From contig JAGTTR010000013.1 in the NCBI GenBank assembly GCA_018223385.1, positions 45,516 to 109,515 of the forward strand: a stretch of 64,000 nucleotides of DNA, written 5' to 3'. The position numbers were made by a program, and so were the translations under genes. Source of the stretch: Oscillospiraceae bacterium Marseille-Q3528. GTDB lineage: Bacteria > Bacillota > Clostridia > Lachnospirales > Lachnospiraceae. Below are positions 9,278 through 19,145 of the stretch, in pieces. Below the pieces are notes generated by a model that ran no database searches, had not been told where the DNA came from, and was given only the letters and a program-made list of their open reading frames with translations. The number at the start of each line of letters is the position of its first letter. Position 1 is the first letter of the stretch.

Positions 9278-10135
9278 CTACTGCTTCTCGACAAACAGTA
9301 CGCCCAGCGTTCCCGGGCCACAGTGGCTGGAAACCACACCCCCGGCCCTTGTGATGAGGATCTCCCGAAAAACATGCAAATCCTCCAGATACTGCCGCAC
9401 ACGCTCAACAATCTCGGGATCACACCCGGAGTGGGTGATAAATACCCGGTCAGGTCTGGCCGCTTTCAGGTCATTTTCCATATCCTTCGTGTAATCCATA
9501 ATAACAGACGCAATTTTTCCGCGGTATTTCTTTGATGCATCCATAGTGCCGTCTTTTACTACAATTTTCGGGTGAAGCTTCAGCACACTGCCTGCCATGG
9601 CTGCCAGGGCACTGCAGCGGCCGCCCCGGCGCAGATACACCAGCGTGTCCGTCACAAAGCTTGCCCGCACCCGGGGACGAAGTGCTTCAACGGCTTCCCG
9701 GATCTGTTCCGCAGTTTTTCCCTGCTGTGCAAGAATTGCCGCCTCCACCACCAGATGTCCAATGCCTGTGGACAGGTTCTGGGAGTCAATAACCGTCACC
9801 AGATGCTCCGCTTCCAGCTCCCTGGCTGCCAGACGCATGGCATTGCCGGAGCTTGACATAGAATCTGAAATACTGAAGCAGACAACCTCTCTGCCGGCTT
9901 CCACAAAGGGGCGCATCAGTTCCATTGCCTCTTCCATAGACGGCGCAGAGGTCTTTGGCGTAGTGTTGTTCTCATCTGACCACCTATAGATGTCCTCCGG
10001 CGTAATATCCACCCCATCTTTATATTCCTTCTCCCCCAGAAGTACATGAAGCGGCAAAATAGAAATATCATATCTGTCGATCAATTCTCCGGACAAATCA
10101 CATGTGCTGTCAGAAATAATTTTCACATATTCCAT
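9278..10135 (-). CDS. DegV family fatty-acid-binding protein
   Basis: 285 residues. The N-terminal MEYVKIISDSTCDLSGE, the DGVDITPEDIYRW segment and the internal SFVTDTLVYLRRGGR are diagnostic of DegV. Members bind a fatty acid in a deep pocket; some (FakB) present it to the kinase FakA, but no fakA-like gene is visible here. Next to a MATE gene on the same strand, with a 90-bp gap. Confidence 0.92.
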   Translation of the reverse strand: MEYVKIISDSTCDLSGELIDRYDISILPLHVLLGEKEYKDGVDITPEDIYRWSDENNTTPKTSAPSMEEAMELMRPFVEAGREVVCFSISDSMSSSGNAMRLAARELEAEHLVTVIDSQNLSTGIGHLVVEAAILAQQGKTAEQIREAVEALRPRVRASFVTDTLVYLRRGGRCSALAAMAGSVLKLHPKIVVKDGTMDASKKYRGKIASVIMDYTKDMENDLKAARPDRVFITHSGCDPEIVERVRQYLEDLHVFREILITRAGGVVSSHCGPGTLGVLFVEKQ

Positions 10136-10224
10136 ATGCGTCCCAACCTTTCTTTTTCAATATTTTCCTGCGGCCAAATACAGCCATCCTTTTTCTGCGT
10201 CATGCACAGACCGGTTAATGCCAT

Positions 10225-11553
10225 TCATCTGTCATAATTGCGATAGCTTCTGACCAGCAACGGCAATTCCGCGATCAGCATGCCGATCCATCCGGCCAGA
10301 TAGGAAAACGGCAGCGCTTCGATCTGCAGGGAAAACGCAAACACCAGAACCACAGCCGCGATCACACGACCCCCCATATTTACAAAGCTGCTGATCAGCG
10401 TTACCTTCAGATCTCCAATGCCGCGGAAATAACCCTGAATGCCGTTGGTGACGGCCGGAAGGATATACATGAAAGAAATCAGCCTGAGATAAGTTGCACC
10501 GTGTCCGCACACCTCTGCATCGCCGGAAAACAGACGCATCAGCGGATCAGCCAGCAGGAAACAGACAATAAAGATAAAAATGCCATATACCAGCTCAATG
10601 CGGATGCCGCAGCGAAATGCTTCCTTCAGGCGCTCCTTCTTTCCGGCGCCCTTATTCTGTGCCATCAACGCCGTCATGGCATGGCCGATATTCTGCTCCG
10701 GTGTGTATGCAAAATCATCAATCCGGTTGACCACAGCAAAAGCCGCTGCGATTGCAACGCCCATAGAATTGACGATGGCCTGAATGCCCAGCTTCCCCAG
10801 CTGTACCGTAGCCTGCTGCATGGCAGAAGCCCAACCGTAAGCAATGGTCTTGCCCAGCTGCGCTCTGTCAAACACAAGCCACTTCTTTCCCAGCTGCAGA
10901 ACCGGCACCTTCTTCTGAATATAAATGACACACAGCAGGCAGGAAAGTGCCTCACTGAGTACGGTAGAAATGGCGCAGCCTTCACTTCCCATATGCAGGT
11001 ACAGTACAAAAAACAGATCCCCCACAATGTTGACCACCGCACTGGTGATCAGAAAATAGAGAGGCGACTGGCTGTCCCCCAGGGCACGCAGCGTACTTGC
11101 AAAAAAATTATACATAAATGTAAACAGAAGCCCGGCAAAAATAATCCGCATGTAGTGCATCGTCATCTGCAAAATGGAGGCGTCCACCTGCATCAGGAGC
11201 AGGATCGGATGCGCAAACACAATGCAAAACACGGATAAAACGACAGAAAACACCACCCCGGACAGCATGGTGGTGCTGATCTGCCGGTGCAGAAGGTCAT
11301 AGTCTTTGGCACCAAATTGATTTCCCATGAGAATACTGGCTCCCATACACAGGCCATTCAAAAACAAAATAAACAGCGTCGCAATGGGATTGCAAATCCC
11401 TACCGCCGCCAGTGCCTCCTTACCCACATAACGGCCCACAATAAGACTATCCACCGCATTGTAAGTCAGCTGAAAAATATTTCCCAGCACAAGTGGTATC
11501 GTAAACCGCACCAGCTGCGGCATAATTTTCCCTGTTGTCAGATCTCTTTCCAT
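10225..11553 (-). CDS. MATE family efflux transporter
   Basis: About twelve hydrophobic segments in 442 residues with the two-fold MATE layout. The conserved N-terminus reads MPQLVRFTIPLVLGNIFQLTY, with AVDSLIVGRYVGKEALAAVG following. Expected to be an ion-coupled exporter of cationic drugs or metabolites in the inner membrane. It lies 26 bp downstream of the YitT-family gene on the same strand and may be co-transcribed with it. Confidence 0.92.
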   Translation of the reverse strand: MERDLTTGKIMPQLVRFTIPLVLGNIFQLTYNAVDSLIVGRYVGKEALAAVGICNPIATLFILFLNGLCMGASILMGNQFGAKDYDLLHRQISTTMLSGVVFSVVLSVFCIVFAHPILLLMQVDASILQMTMHYMRIIFAGLLFTFMYNFFASTLRALGDSQSPLYFLITSAVVNIVGDLFFVLYLHMGSEGCAISTVLSEALSCLLCVIYIQKKVPVLQLGKKWLVFDRAQLGKTIAYGWASAMQQATVQLGKLGIQAIVNSMGVAIAAAFAVVNRIDDFAYTPEQNIGHAMTALMAQNKGAGKKERLKEAFRCGIRIELVYGIFIFIVCFLLADPLMRLFSGDAEVCGHGATYLRLISFMYILPAVTNGIQGYFRGIGDLKVTLISSFVNMGGRVIAAVVLVFAFSLQIEALPFSYLAGWIGMLIAELPLLVRSYRNYDR

Positions 11554-11579
11554 GAATACCCTTCTCTCGCAAGTAATCC

Positions 11580-12452
11580 TTACGGCTTTGGCTGATACCG
11601 CATATTGGATACATGATAAACCGTAATAAACGCTTTCGGATCTGCCTGATTGATGAATTTCATCAGTTTCTGATATTCGCTCTTATCTACAATGGTGATG
11701 ATCTCATTATGCTTTTCCAGATTGTACGCACCAATGGCCTCATATATGGTGGCACCGCTGTGCAGGTCATGAATGATAAAACGGCGCAGCTCCTCCTCTT
11801 TTTCTGTGATGATACAGACCCGTCGCTTGATATTGTTATCAAAGATAAAATGATCCAGCACGATCCCGTTAAAATATGTACCGAGAATACTCAATACCAC
11901 CGTTTTCTTATCATATACCAGCGCTGCGGAAAGAGCCACGCACATGCCGGAAAGGGACATGGCCTTTCCCAACTCCATGTGCAAATATTTGTTCATGATC
12001 TTTGCCACAATGTCCAGGCCACCGGAGGACGCATTCCGGTTAAACAAAATGCTCAGGCCCACGCTGACCACCAGAATATAGCAGAGCACATCCAGCTCCT
12101 GACTGTCTGTCATGGAACCAAAATCGGGGAATACCTTTTCAAAAAGCCCCAGGAACAACGGCAGCATGATACTTGTATACACCGTTTTCACGCCAAATTC
12201 TCTGCCGCACGTCACAAAACCGATGAGCAGCAGCACCACATTCAGGATCATCGTGATGGCCGACAGCGGCAGCGGCACAAAGTTGGACAGCACAATGCCC
12301 AGACCCGAAATGCTGCTTACCGACGTATGGCTCGGCACCAGAAAAAAATACACCGCCGCCGCAATGATCGCCACCGCGACGGTCAGAATGACGGTTTCCT
12401 TTATGATCTCTATCGCATGCAAATCCTTTTTCACGACTTCATAAACCTCCAT
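11580..12452 (-). CDS. YitT family membrane protein (DUF161 + DUF2179)
   Basis: An N-terminal half with about five membrane helices (YitT_membrane) is followed by a C-terminal cytoplasmic DUF2179 domain (about 210-290, with RRVCIITEKEEELRRFI). Function unproven in the family; a transporter or sensor is likely. Start choice is uncertain: the ATG at 12450-12452 begins ATGGAGG, which itself looks like a Shine-Dalgarno for an in-frame GTG at about 12432-12434. The true start may therefore be six codons later. A small hairpin with a T-run (about 12453-12478) sits directly upstream. Confidence 0.88.
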   Translation of the reverse strand: MEVYEVVKKDLHAIEIIKETVILTVAVAIIAAAVYFFLVPSHTSVSSISGLGIVLSNFVPLPLSAITMILNVVLLLIGFVTCGREFGVKTVYTSIMLPLFLGLFEKVFPDFGSMTDSQELDVLCYILVVSVGLSILFNRNASSGGLDIVAKIMNKYLHMELGKAMSLSGMCVALSAALVYDKKTVVLSILGTYFNGIVLDHFIFDNNIKRRVCIITEKEEELRRFIIHDLHSGATIYEAIGAYNLEKHNEIITIVDKSEYQKLMKFINQADPKAFITVYHVSNMRYQPKP

Positions 12453-12732
12453 AAAAAATGACGGGTGTCTTACCCGCCGTTTGGTGGGCCCAGGTCTTCC
12501 GGCCAGCCCAAAGATGCGATCATACGCATCTGTATTGCACGAAAATACTAGCATAAATCAATATTTTTTTCAAGTGGCGGCGGGCGCCAATCAACGGTAA
12601 ATTCGCCGGCAAAATATCCTTTTATTTCTTTGCCTGTTTTTTCACAAAAAAATCATTCTATTTTTACAACCCTGTGCTATAATGGTTGGTTGTAAGACGA
12701 CTCTATTTATTTTAATCATACGAGGTGGCCAG

Positions 12733-14511
12733 GTGAAGAAAAAAACCCTTGTGCCTCTTATCGTTTTTTTACTGGGCATATGCCTTGTTGGTTTCATTGT
12801 ATACCAAACAGACACTCACGAAAAAGAACAGAGACACTTAACCGCACAATTAAATGTGACAACCTACGGGGAACGGATAAAGAATGAAATTACAAATGGA
12901 ATTGAAATTACGGATACTCTGAAGCAGCTCTTGATCAGTGAAAACGGCGAAATCAATCAGTTTGACACAATAGCGGAAAATATTATATCTGATTCTATTG
13001 AAAGTATACAGCTCGCTCCGGATGGTATTGTGACAGATATTTATCCTGCGGAGGGAAATGAGGCAGGTAAGATCGATCTGCTCCATGATACTGACCGAGG
13101 AAAAATTTCCTGCTACGCAAGAGACCATCATACAATCATTACCCAAGGTCCTTTCGAATTGAAGCAGGGCGGCAATGGAATTGCTGTCCGCAATCCGGTT
13201 TATCTGAAAGGCGACGACGGAACAGAATATTTCTGGGGTTTTACCATTGTTATCCTGCGTGTGCCTGACATTTTTTCAGATGCGCTCCGCGCACTTTCAA
13301 ATTTTGGCTATGAATACAGGCTTTCAAAAACAGACACTCCCTGGCGCGATACTTATAACGTCGTTTACCAGTCAGATGGACCATTAACATATCCGGTTTC
13401 TTATTCTTTTACGATAGGAGAAGAGCACTGGCGATTCGAAGTGACTCCCAAAGGTGGATGGAGAAACAATTCATTACTCGCAACCGTCAGCGGAATATTT
13501 ATTGTGATCCTTGTGCTTCTGTCCGTTCTTACCCGGGTATGGTTGGTATCAAAAGAAAATAAGAACAAGTTCCAAATACTGGCACACACAGATTTTCTTA
13601 CCAATATTTACAACCGCTACGGATTTGATACATTTGCAGAAGAGATGATCGATAAAAATCCGAACGCACATTTTGTGGCTGCCCTCCTTGATATCGATGA
13701 CTTTAAATTTATCAATGACATCTATGGACACAGATACGGAGACAAAGCATTAAAGAGCCTGGCAGATAGCATGAAAGCATTTTTCCCACCTGATACATTA
13801 CTGGGAAGAAACGGCGGTGACGAATTTTGTATCCTTCTGAAAAATGATACCTTTGAAAAAGCGGAAGAACTACTGCGGCAATTTACCAGGCTTCCAAAAA
13901 CCTTTTCATATCACGGAAAAGAATATCCCTTTTCCATATCTCTTGGATATGCAGCATATCCAACATTCGCATCCAACCGATCACAGCTTATGCGCAGTGC
14001 AGATGCAGCCCTTTATGAAGTAAAACTTCATGGAAAAAATGATTGTATGGCTTACAGAGAAGGGCTTCAATCCGGTGTCCGCAAGCAGCTGGGATTCGCG
14101 CTCAAAGATATCACCGAACACCTTCCGGGTGCATTTATCATATACCGGGCGGACAAGGACGATGACGAGCTCCTTTACGCAAACCATGAGTTCCTTCATA
14201 TGACCGGATATAAAAATATAGATGAACTTTTTACACGCACAAAGAAAAGCTTCCGTAACCTGATCCGGGAAGATGAACAGCAACAGATAGAAGCCAGCAT
14301 CTGGAAACAGATTGACAGCGGAAATGAAAATGACTATATTTACTTTCATCTCCGAAAAGCTGACGGGTCTTATCTTTCTGTACTTGATCATGGAAGAATT
14401 GTGGAGAGCCGGACATACGGCAGAGTGTTTTATGTACTGTTTATGGACTGGGCGGACATGCGTATTCATTACAAAGATAAATTTTCCGGATACCAAAAAA
14501 GCCTTTCCTGA
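12733..14511 (+). CDS. Membrane diguanylate cyclase: CHASE - TM - GGDEF - PAS-like
   Basis: Makes c-di-GMP. An N-terminal membrane helix is followed by an extracellular CHASE domain (LAPDGIVTDIYPAEGNEAG is characteristic), a second membrane helix near residue 265, the GGDEF domain (HTDFLTNIYNRYGFD, then an intact GRNGGDEF active site) and a C-terminal PAS-like domain (about 455-595). No RxxD inhibitory site is visible five residues before GGDEF, so product inhibition may be absent. A GTG start at 12733 after GAGGTGG is preferred over an upstream ATG at 12682. It lies next to a sensor kinase gene that faces it. Confidence 0.88.
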   Translation: MKKKTLVPLIVFLLGICLVGFIVYQTDTHEKEQRHLTAQLNVTTYGERIKNEITNGIEITDTLKQLLISENGEINQFDTIAENIISDSIESIQLAPDGIVTDIYPAEGNEAGKIDLLHDTDRGKISCYARDHHTIITQGPFELKQGGNGIAVRNPVYLKGDDGTEYFWGFTIVILRVPDIFSDALRALSNFGYEYRLSKTDTPWRDTYNVVYQSDGPLTYPVSYSFTIGEEHWRFEVTPKGGWRNNSLLATVSGIFIVILVLLSVLTRVWLVSKENKNKFQILAHTDFLTNIYNRYGFDTFAEEMIDKNPNAHFVAALLDIDDFKFINDIYGHRYGDKALKSLADSMKAFFPPDTLLGRNGGDEFCILLKNDTFEKAEELLRQFTRLPKTFSYHGKEYPFSISLGYAAYPTFASNRSQLMRSADAALYEVKLHGKNDCMAYREGLQSGVRKQLGFALKDITEHLPGAFIIYRADKDDDELLYANHEFLHMTGYKNIDELFTRTKKSFRNLIREDEQQQIEASIWKQIDSGNENDYIYFHLRKADGSYLSVLDHGRIVESRTYGRVFYVLFMDWADMRIHYKDKFSGYQKSLS

Positions 14512-14556
14512 AAAGAAAAATCCTGTTCAATATGAGCAGGACTTTTCTTTTTTATC
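14511..14556. terminator. Bidirectional terminator between cyclase and hybrid kinase genes
   Basis: A stem of AAAAGAAAAATCCTG (14511-14525) and its near-complement CAGGACTTTTCTTTT (14537-14551), with a T-run on each strand. The last codons of the kinase gene fall inside the hairpin. Confidence 0.75.
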
Positions 14557-16857
14557 TGTTTCGCAGTTACTGTTCAGGGACTTGCGTTTCGCCCCCCCAC
14601 CAAATTTTACGTTTCTTATCGTCTTTTTCAACACCCGCATCTCAATCGGTTTGGAAATATGTGCATTCATACCGGATGCCAGGGAATGCTGAATGTCCTC
14701 TGAGAAAGCATTGGCAGTCATGGCGATGATAGGGATCGTCCCGGCCAGTTCGTGTGCGCTCCTACGGATTGCCTTAGCTGCCTCATAGCCGTTCATAACC
14801 GGCATCTGCACATCCATCAGGATCATGTCATAATCTCCCGGCGCAGATTGTTCAAACGCCTCCAGAACTCTTTCACCATTTTCAAAGACCGAACACGTTG
14901 CACTCTCCATCTTTAACAATTCTGTCAGGATTTCTGCATTCAGTGCATTGTCCTCTGCGCACAGGAACCGCATCCCTTTCAGGATATCGTCATCCGGCTC
15001 ATCTTTTTCTGCCTGTGATGCCAAAGAAACCGATTGTTTTTCTGCAATTTTAAAATCCATATAAACCTCAAAACAGCTTCCCTGTCCCAGTTCACTTTCC
15101 ACATCAATAGTGCCGCCCATTGCTTTGACCAGATTCCTGGTGATCGCCATTCCAAGACCGGTTCCCTGTATCTTGTTTGTAACAGAACTTTCCGCACGGG
15201 TAAAAGCATCAAAAATCACATCTTTGAAATCTGCTGAAATCCCCATGCCATTATCACTGACTGAGAAGCGATACTTTGCATATAAAGAAGAATTTGCTTC
15301 ACATTCTTCCACATGAAACTGGATTGTTCCGCCATCCTGCGTATATTTCACTGCATTGGACAGCAGATTACTGAAAATCTGCATCAGATGTACATGATCA
15401 CTGTTTATCCACTCATGCAGGATGTTTTCATGTTCCATTACCAGCATCTGGTGCTTCTCATTTGCCTGCGCCTGAAATATCGTATTGAGCTCCTGTATAA
15501 AATCCAGAATGGAAAAATCCTCGTACTTGAAAACCGTTTTTCCTGCTTCGATCTTGCTCATATCCAAAACATCATTGATGATTCCCAACAGATGCTGTGA
15601 CGAAATATCTATTTTATCTGCATACTCTGTTACTTTGGCTTTATCCCCTGCATCATGTCTGATCAAAGACGTGATCCCAATGATCGCATTCATCGGTGTG
15701 CGGATATCATGTGACATATTGGCAAGAAAATCTGTTTTCGCTCTATTTGCATTTTCAGCTGTCCTTAGCGCTTCTGTTGCAATATTCTTTGCCTCTTCCA
15801 GATTTTTATTTGCTGCTTCCATTTCCTTCATTGCCTGTATCTGAAGTTCATTATTTCTTTTTTCATATGTTGCTTTTTGATCTGCAATATTAAGTTTGAC
15901 AATACTGAGGGATAATCCGGCAAAAAGCAGGAATATAAAGCTTACCATAAGTATGGTTATAGCCAACACCATTTTCTGATACTCTCTCAGTACATTATCA
16001 ACAACACCTTTTTCCACAATACAGATCAACATGGCGTTATTGCTTTCTATCGGACAGTAACCCAGATAATAGGGTTCGTCTCCACCAAGGAGCATTACTC
16101 CTTGTTCTTTGTTATCAAGCTTTTTTTGGAGCGATGCGGCCTCATTTTCTGTGACAGCTTGATCTTTGAGCAAATGCTTCAATAAAGAATAATTTCGAAA
16201 ATATATATCTTCACTCTGGTTGGTATAAGTAATATTCCCTTCGCTGTCTAACATGAACAGATACGCACTTCCATTATACCCTTTCAGTTTTAACATGGAG
16301 TCCAGTTTCGAATGCGCATACACGGTTCCGACTGCCGTATAAACCTCCCCATTAATATAGTATTCCGGACACGGAATCGCAACCAAATAGCCGCCATTTT
16401 GCACTTCTTCATGGTTCCAGTCAACCAGTTTTGCAATGTTATATCCATTTCTTAAATCCAGCAGAAGCTTGCCCGGAATATCCATCCGTATTTTCTTTCC
16501 ATCGGCAGTGATCACCTTCCCATTTTCCTGGAGAAATATCAGTGTACTTTCCGATTCTTTTTCCCATGCCGCAAAGAAAGCTTTGTTTATATCTGTTTCC
16601 AGCAACACATTCTTCTCCTGAAGCAAATAGTCTCCAGCCAGGCGCAGCTGACTGTAGTATCCATTCACCTGAAGATCATAGGTCTGCTGTATCTGTTCAA
16701 CAACAGCTCCCATGCTGTTTTTTCCGTTTTCATCGATGTACCGGGTCATCTTGTTCATAAGAAACCTTACAAAAACCATACTCAAAAGAACCAGGATCAT
16801 TACAAACAACGGTACGATTATTTTCTTTCTTTTTATTACCTCTTGTCCTATCTGCAC
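14527..16857 (-). CDS. Hybrid sensor histidine kinase / response regulator
   Basis: 776 residues. N-terminal membrane helix (15-35), a large extracellular Cache-like sensor region, a second helix (about 295-320), a coiled-coil, HisKA with the H-box FLANMSHDIRTPMNAI, HATPase with the N and G boxes (DNGMGIS, GTGLGMAI), then a C-terminal receiver (YDMILMDVQMP with the phosphoacceptor Asp, ending GMNAHISKPIEM). No DNA-binding output is attached, so phosphate presumably passes on or regulation is indirect. Its start is 2 bp from the end of the solute-binding protein gene, implying that the two work as a sensor pair. Confidence 0.9.
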   Translation of the reverse strand: MQIGQEVIKRKKIIVPLFVMILVLLSMVFVRFLMNKMTRYIDENGKNSMGAVVEQIQQTYDLQVNGYYSQLRLAGDYLLQEKNVLLETDINKAFFAAWEKESESTLIFLQENGKVITADGKKIRMDIPGKLLLDLRNGYNIAKLVDWNHEEVQNGGYLVAIPCPEYYINGEVYTAVGTVYAHSKLDSMLKLKGYNGSAYLFMLDSEGNITYTNQSEDIYFRNYSLLKHLLKDQAVTENEAASLQKKLDNKEQGVMLLGGDEPYYLGYCPIESNNAMLICIVEKGVVDNVLREYQKMVLAITILMVSFIFLLFAGLSLSIVKLNIADQKATYEKRNNELQIQAMKEMEAANKNLEEAKNIATEALRTAENANRAKTDFLANMSHDIRTPMNAIIGITSLIRHDAGDKAKVTEYADKIDISSQHLLGIINDVLDMSKIEAGKTVFKYEDFSILDFIQELNTIFQAQANEKHQMLVMEHENILHEWINSDHVHLMQIFSNLLSNAVKYTQDGGTIQFHVEECEANSSLYAKYRFSVSDNGMGISADFKDVIFDAFTRAESSVTNKIQGTGLGMAITRNLVKAMGGTIDVESELGQGSCFEVYMDFKIAEKQSVSLASQAEKDEPDDDILKGMRFLCAEDNALNAEILTELLKMESATCSVFENGERVLEAFEQSAPGDYDMILMDVQMPVMNGYEAAKAIRRSAHELAGTIPIIAMTANAFSEDIQHSLASGMNAHISKPIEMRVLKKTIRNVKFGGGAKRKSLNSNCETDKKEKSCSY

Positions 16858-16859
16858 TT

Positions 16860-18704
16860 TTATTTTTCAACCTCTATATAATCTTCCGGTGCTGACGGCT
16901 GCCGTCCTTTTGACATGGATGTCATCCATGCGCTTGATAACGTTGTATCCTCAAACTGCGCAATCTCACACTCCGGGTAACGTTTTTTCAAAACAGCCGC
17001 GGCCGTATCTGTAAGAACAATGAAATACGCTTTTTCTTTTTCTATTTTCTTCTCATTTACAGTTATGTCCTTTAATGAGAATCCGCTATCTTCCTGTTTG
17101 ATAATCATTTTCATACCGGATGCGACCGGTAACTCATATTTACTGGTTACAGAAAAACCATCTTCAGAATGCGCAAGCGCATTTTCAACAAGTTCAAAAA
17201 TCTGTTTGCCGTTTAGACTTGCAAGATATAATGACGTATCTGAACTCTTTGCCGTCATTAGCGAAATCCGACTGTCGGTGCATTCCCCTTTATAAATGGA
17301 AGAAGTGAAATAATAGTATGGCGCCAGAGCCAGCTGGGCATTATTTTCCTTTCTGACTGTGGTCAGAATAGACGATGCTGCATCACGGCCATTGTTACCG
17401 TTCAGTGAAATGGAATACTCCCGGTCAAAATTTACCCTGGGGGTTACTTCTGTGTCCTTACCGTTCATCACATCCCGAAAGACATCATAAGCCTGTGTTT
17501 CATCCATTTCTCCTGACAGCAATCCGTGAACAGCTTCCTGGCTGGCTGCAAAGGATTTTTGGGCAGAATATCGGATATATACAGAATTATTTCTGATTTC
17601 GTCTTCCAGCCCCGGCACATTTTCCATCATTGTTGGCACATCTGTATTGAATGAAATCACACCGGTTCCATCTGCGATCAGCTTTTGACCCTGCTCTGAA
17701 ATCATACAGTCCAGCACATCCCATGCAATGTCCAGTTTCTCCTGATTTTTTTCCAGCTCTTTGTTGAATGCAATATTTAAGGACGGCGTCATATATATAA
17801 AGGATTCTTCTGAGGTCTGCGAGAAATAAGGAATACGGATCAGTTCCGCATCCATCTGTTCCTGCAGTTCCTGCATAAGCGCCGGATATCCATGAAACAT
17901 TGCTGCTTTTCCCTCCACAAACAGCTGCGTTGCGGTATCGACATCAACATGAATATCTTCTTCGCTAAAATACGAGTCCTTAAGAAACATACCGGTTTCC
18001 GAAAAAATACGTTTCCACAATGTATCATCAAACAGGATCCCTTCCGATGAGCTTTCCGCCAAACTTCTCCATGCAATCCCATCCAGACTTGTGAACTCCC
18101 CTATTGCGCCTGCCTGGATGACCTCATTATCAGACCAGTCTTCTGCGAGATCCAGTGCATACGGTTTTATCCCATGCTCATAAAACTGCCGACAGGCCTG
18201 TACATATTCCGCATAATTTTCCGGAATCTTGATCCCATACTGCTCAAACAGCGTCTTGTTGGCAATGATTGTCTGCGGGATCCCACAGATTGGCAGCCAC
18301 TGGATCTCATCTTTGGAATTTTTATAATATTGCAATGCATAAGAGTAATATCGGGAAACAACATCATAGGAAGCAAAATCCATCAGACAGGGCTGCAGAT
18401 CCTGTGCATCTGTTCCCGAAAACCGGCGCACAGTTATGATATCCGGCAGTTCCCCATGTTCTTCAAAATAGCTGTATAAATCCGTATCATTGTTGCCGGT
18501 AATAAATTCAATGTCCTGATCCGGAAACTGCTCACGGATATATGGTACAATATTTTTCATCAAACGGTTTTCCCAAAGATAGACGGTAAGGTGATCATCT
18601 TTTTTGGATACCTCTTTAGGTACCTGCCCACATCCGGATAAAACGGCTGCCGCTGCAAGTATACCAGACACCAGTGCCGCCAGGTAACGTTTTGTTTTTT
18701 TCAT
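16860..18704 (-). CDS. Lipoprotein: family 1 solute-binding protein fused to a 5'-nucleotidase C-terminal-like domain
   Basis: Signal peptide with lipobox LSGCG (Cys about residue 26), so it is anchored outside the membrane. Residues about 35-420 look like a sugar-type extracellular solute-binding protein (LTVYLWENRLMKNIVPYI, then a Trp/Asp-rich middle). Residues about 440-600 resemble the C-terminal domain of 5'-nucleotidases: NAQLALAP, LYLASLNGKQIFELVENAL, VNEKKIEKEKAYFIVLTD. No permease genes lie nearby; the only partner is the hybrid kinase 2 bp downstream. A role as ligand-capturing subunit of that sensor is therefore more likely than transport. The solute-binding assignment is firm, the fusion partner is a pattern-based call. 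Confidence 0.8.
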   Translation of the reverse strand: MKKTKRYLAALVSGILAAAAVLSGCGQVPKEVSKKDDHLTVYLWENRLMKNIVPYIREQFPDQDIEFITGNNDTDLYSYFEEHGELPDIITVRRFSGTDAQDLQPCLMDFASYDVVSRYYSYALQYYKNSKDEIQWLPICGIPQTIIANKTLFEQYGIKIPENYAEYVQACRQFYEHGIKPYALDLAEDWSDNEVIQAGAIGEFTSLDGIAWRSLAESSSEGILFDDTLWKRIFSETGMFLKDSYFSEEDIHVDVDTATQLFVEGKAAMFHGYPALMQELQEQMDAELIRIPYFSQTSEESFIYMTPSLNIAFNKELEKNQEKLDIAWDVLDCMISEQGQKLIADGTGVISFNTDVPTMMENVPGLEDEIRNNSVYIRYSAQKSFAASQEAVHGLLSGEMDETQAYDVFRDVMNGKDTEVTPRVNFDREYSISLNGNNGRDAASSILTTVRKENNAQLALAPYYYFTSSIYKGECTDSRISLMTAKSSDTSLYLASLNGKQIFELVENALAHSEDGFSVTSKYELPVASGMKMIIKQEDSGFSLKDITVNEKKIEKEKAYFIVLTDTAAAVLKKRYPECEIAQFEDTTLSSAWMTSMSKGRQPSAPEDYIEVEK

Positions 18705-18732
18705 GTATTTTCCGTCCCCATTCTTATCACAT

Positions 18733-18838
18733 AAAAAAACACCGTCCTACAGACCGTGTCCATCATCATTTCTTGCAATCGGATACCATTTTACAGCCCC
18801 TGTAGCTTTTTTGCATCGCATACTACTTTTTAAGTATA
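18733..18838 (-). promoter_or_regulatory. Promoter and leader with an early intrinsic terminator (attenuator candidate)
   Basis: On the minus strand a -10 TATACT (18833-18838) is followed by a leader of about 120 bases. The leader contains ACACGGTC/GACGGTGT arms (18739-18759) and a seven-T run, i.e. a terminator in front of the solute-binding protein gene. An upstream CTACAG...CTGTA hairpin could compete. I recognise no known riboswitch class. Confidence 0.5.
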
Positions 18839-18910
18839 GCATTTTCTGTTTTCTCATGTCTATATTTTTCTTGCCAAAGGGATTTTTCATGACTTACAAA
18901 CGATCGGGAG

Positions 18911-19057
18911 CAGCTATGCCACCAGGACAAAAAGGCGGAACTTGCCGGCTGTTGGGTTCATACCCGCAGACGCTTTGATGAAGCACTTGCCGTGGTCCCA
19001 AAAGAAGACCGGAAAGAGTCCGCTTCATTCCTGTTAGCAATTTGTATTTTCTGTTAG
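18911..19057 (+). pseudogene. IS66-family transposase fragment
   Basis: One frame reads KKAELAGCWVHTRRRFDEAL then AVVPKEDRKES before a stop at 19055-19057. LAGCW.H.RR.FDEAL is a hallmark stretch of IS66 TnpC-type transposases just after the catalytic region. Only about 49 codons remain and there is no start or inverted repeat, so this is a fossil at the border of the backbone. Confidence 0.75.
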
Positions 19058-19090
19058 CAGAAATGCTCATTTTTCGATTTGCTGTTAGCA
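19031..19090 (+). repeat. Three short direct repeats CTGTTAGCA
   Basis: CTGTTAGCA occurs at 19031-19039, 19051-19059 and 19082-19090, two of them followed by GAAA. They lie between the IS66 fossil and the first attachment-site terminator. Function unknown. Confidence 0.6.
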
Positions 19091-19108
19091 GAAAAACAAT
19101 AAAAAAAA

Positions 19109-19134
19109 CGGCAATGATTTTTCTCTCATTACCG
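19109..19134 (-). terminator. Terminator behind the first tRNA 3' half
   Basis: On the minus strand, CGGTAATGA and TCATTGCCG arms are followed by eight Ts. It lies immediately downstream of the tRNA-like fragment at 19146-19194, as a tRNA terminator would. Confidence 0.8.
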
Positions 19135-19145
19135 CTTAAAATAGA

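Noticed and set aside
11613..12461. Plus-strand open frame of 282 codons opposite the YitT gene
   Set aside because: The His/Gln/Arg-rich product is typical of antisense reading of a membrane protein; no ribosome site.
18733..18838. c-di-GMP riboswitch in front of the solute-binding gene, next to a cyclase gene
   Set aside because: The conserved c-di-GMP aptamer cores are absent; kept only as an unassigned leader.
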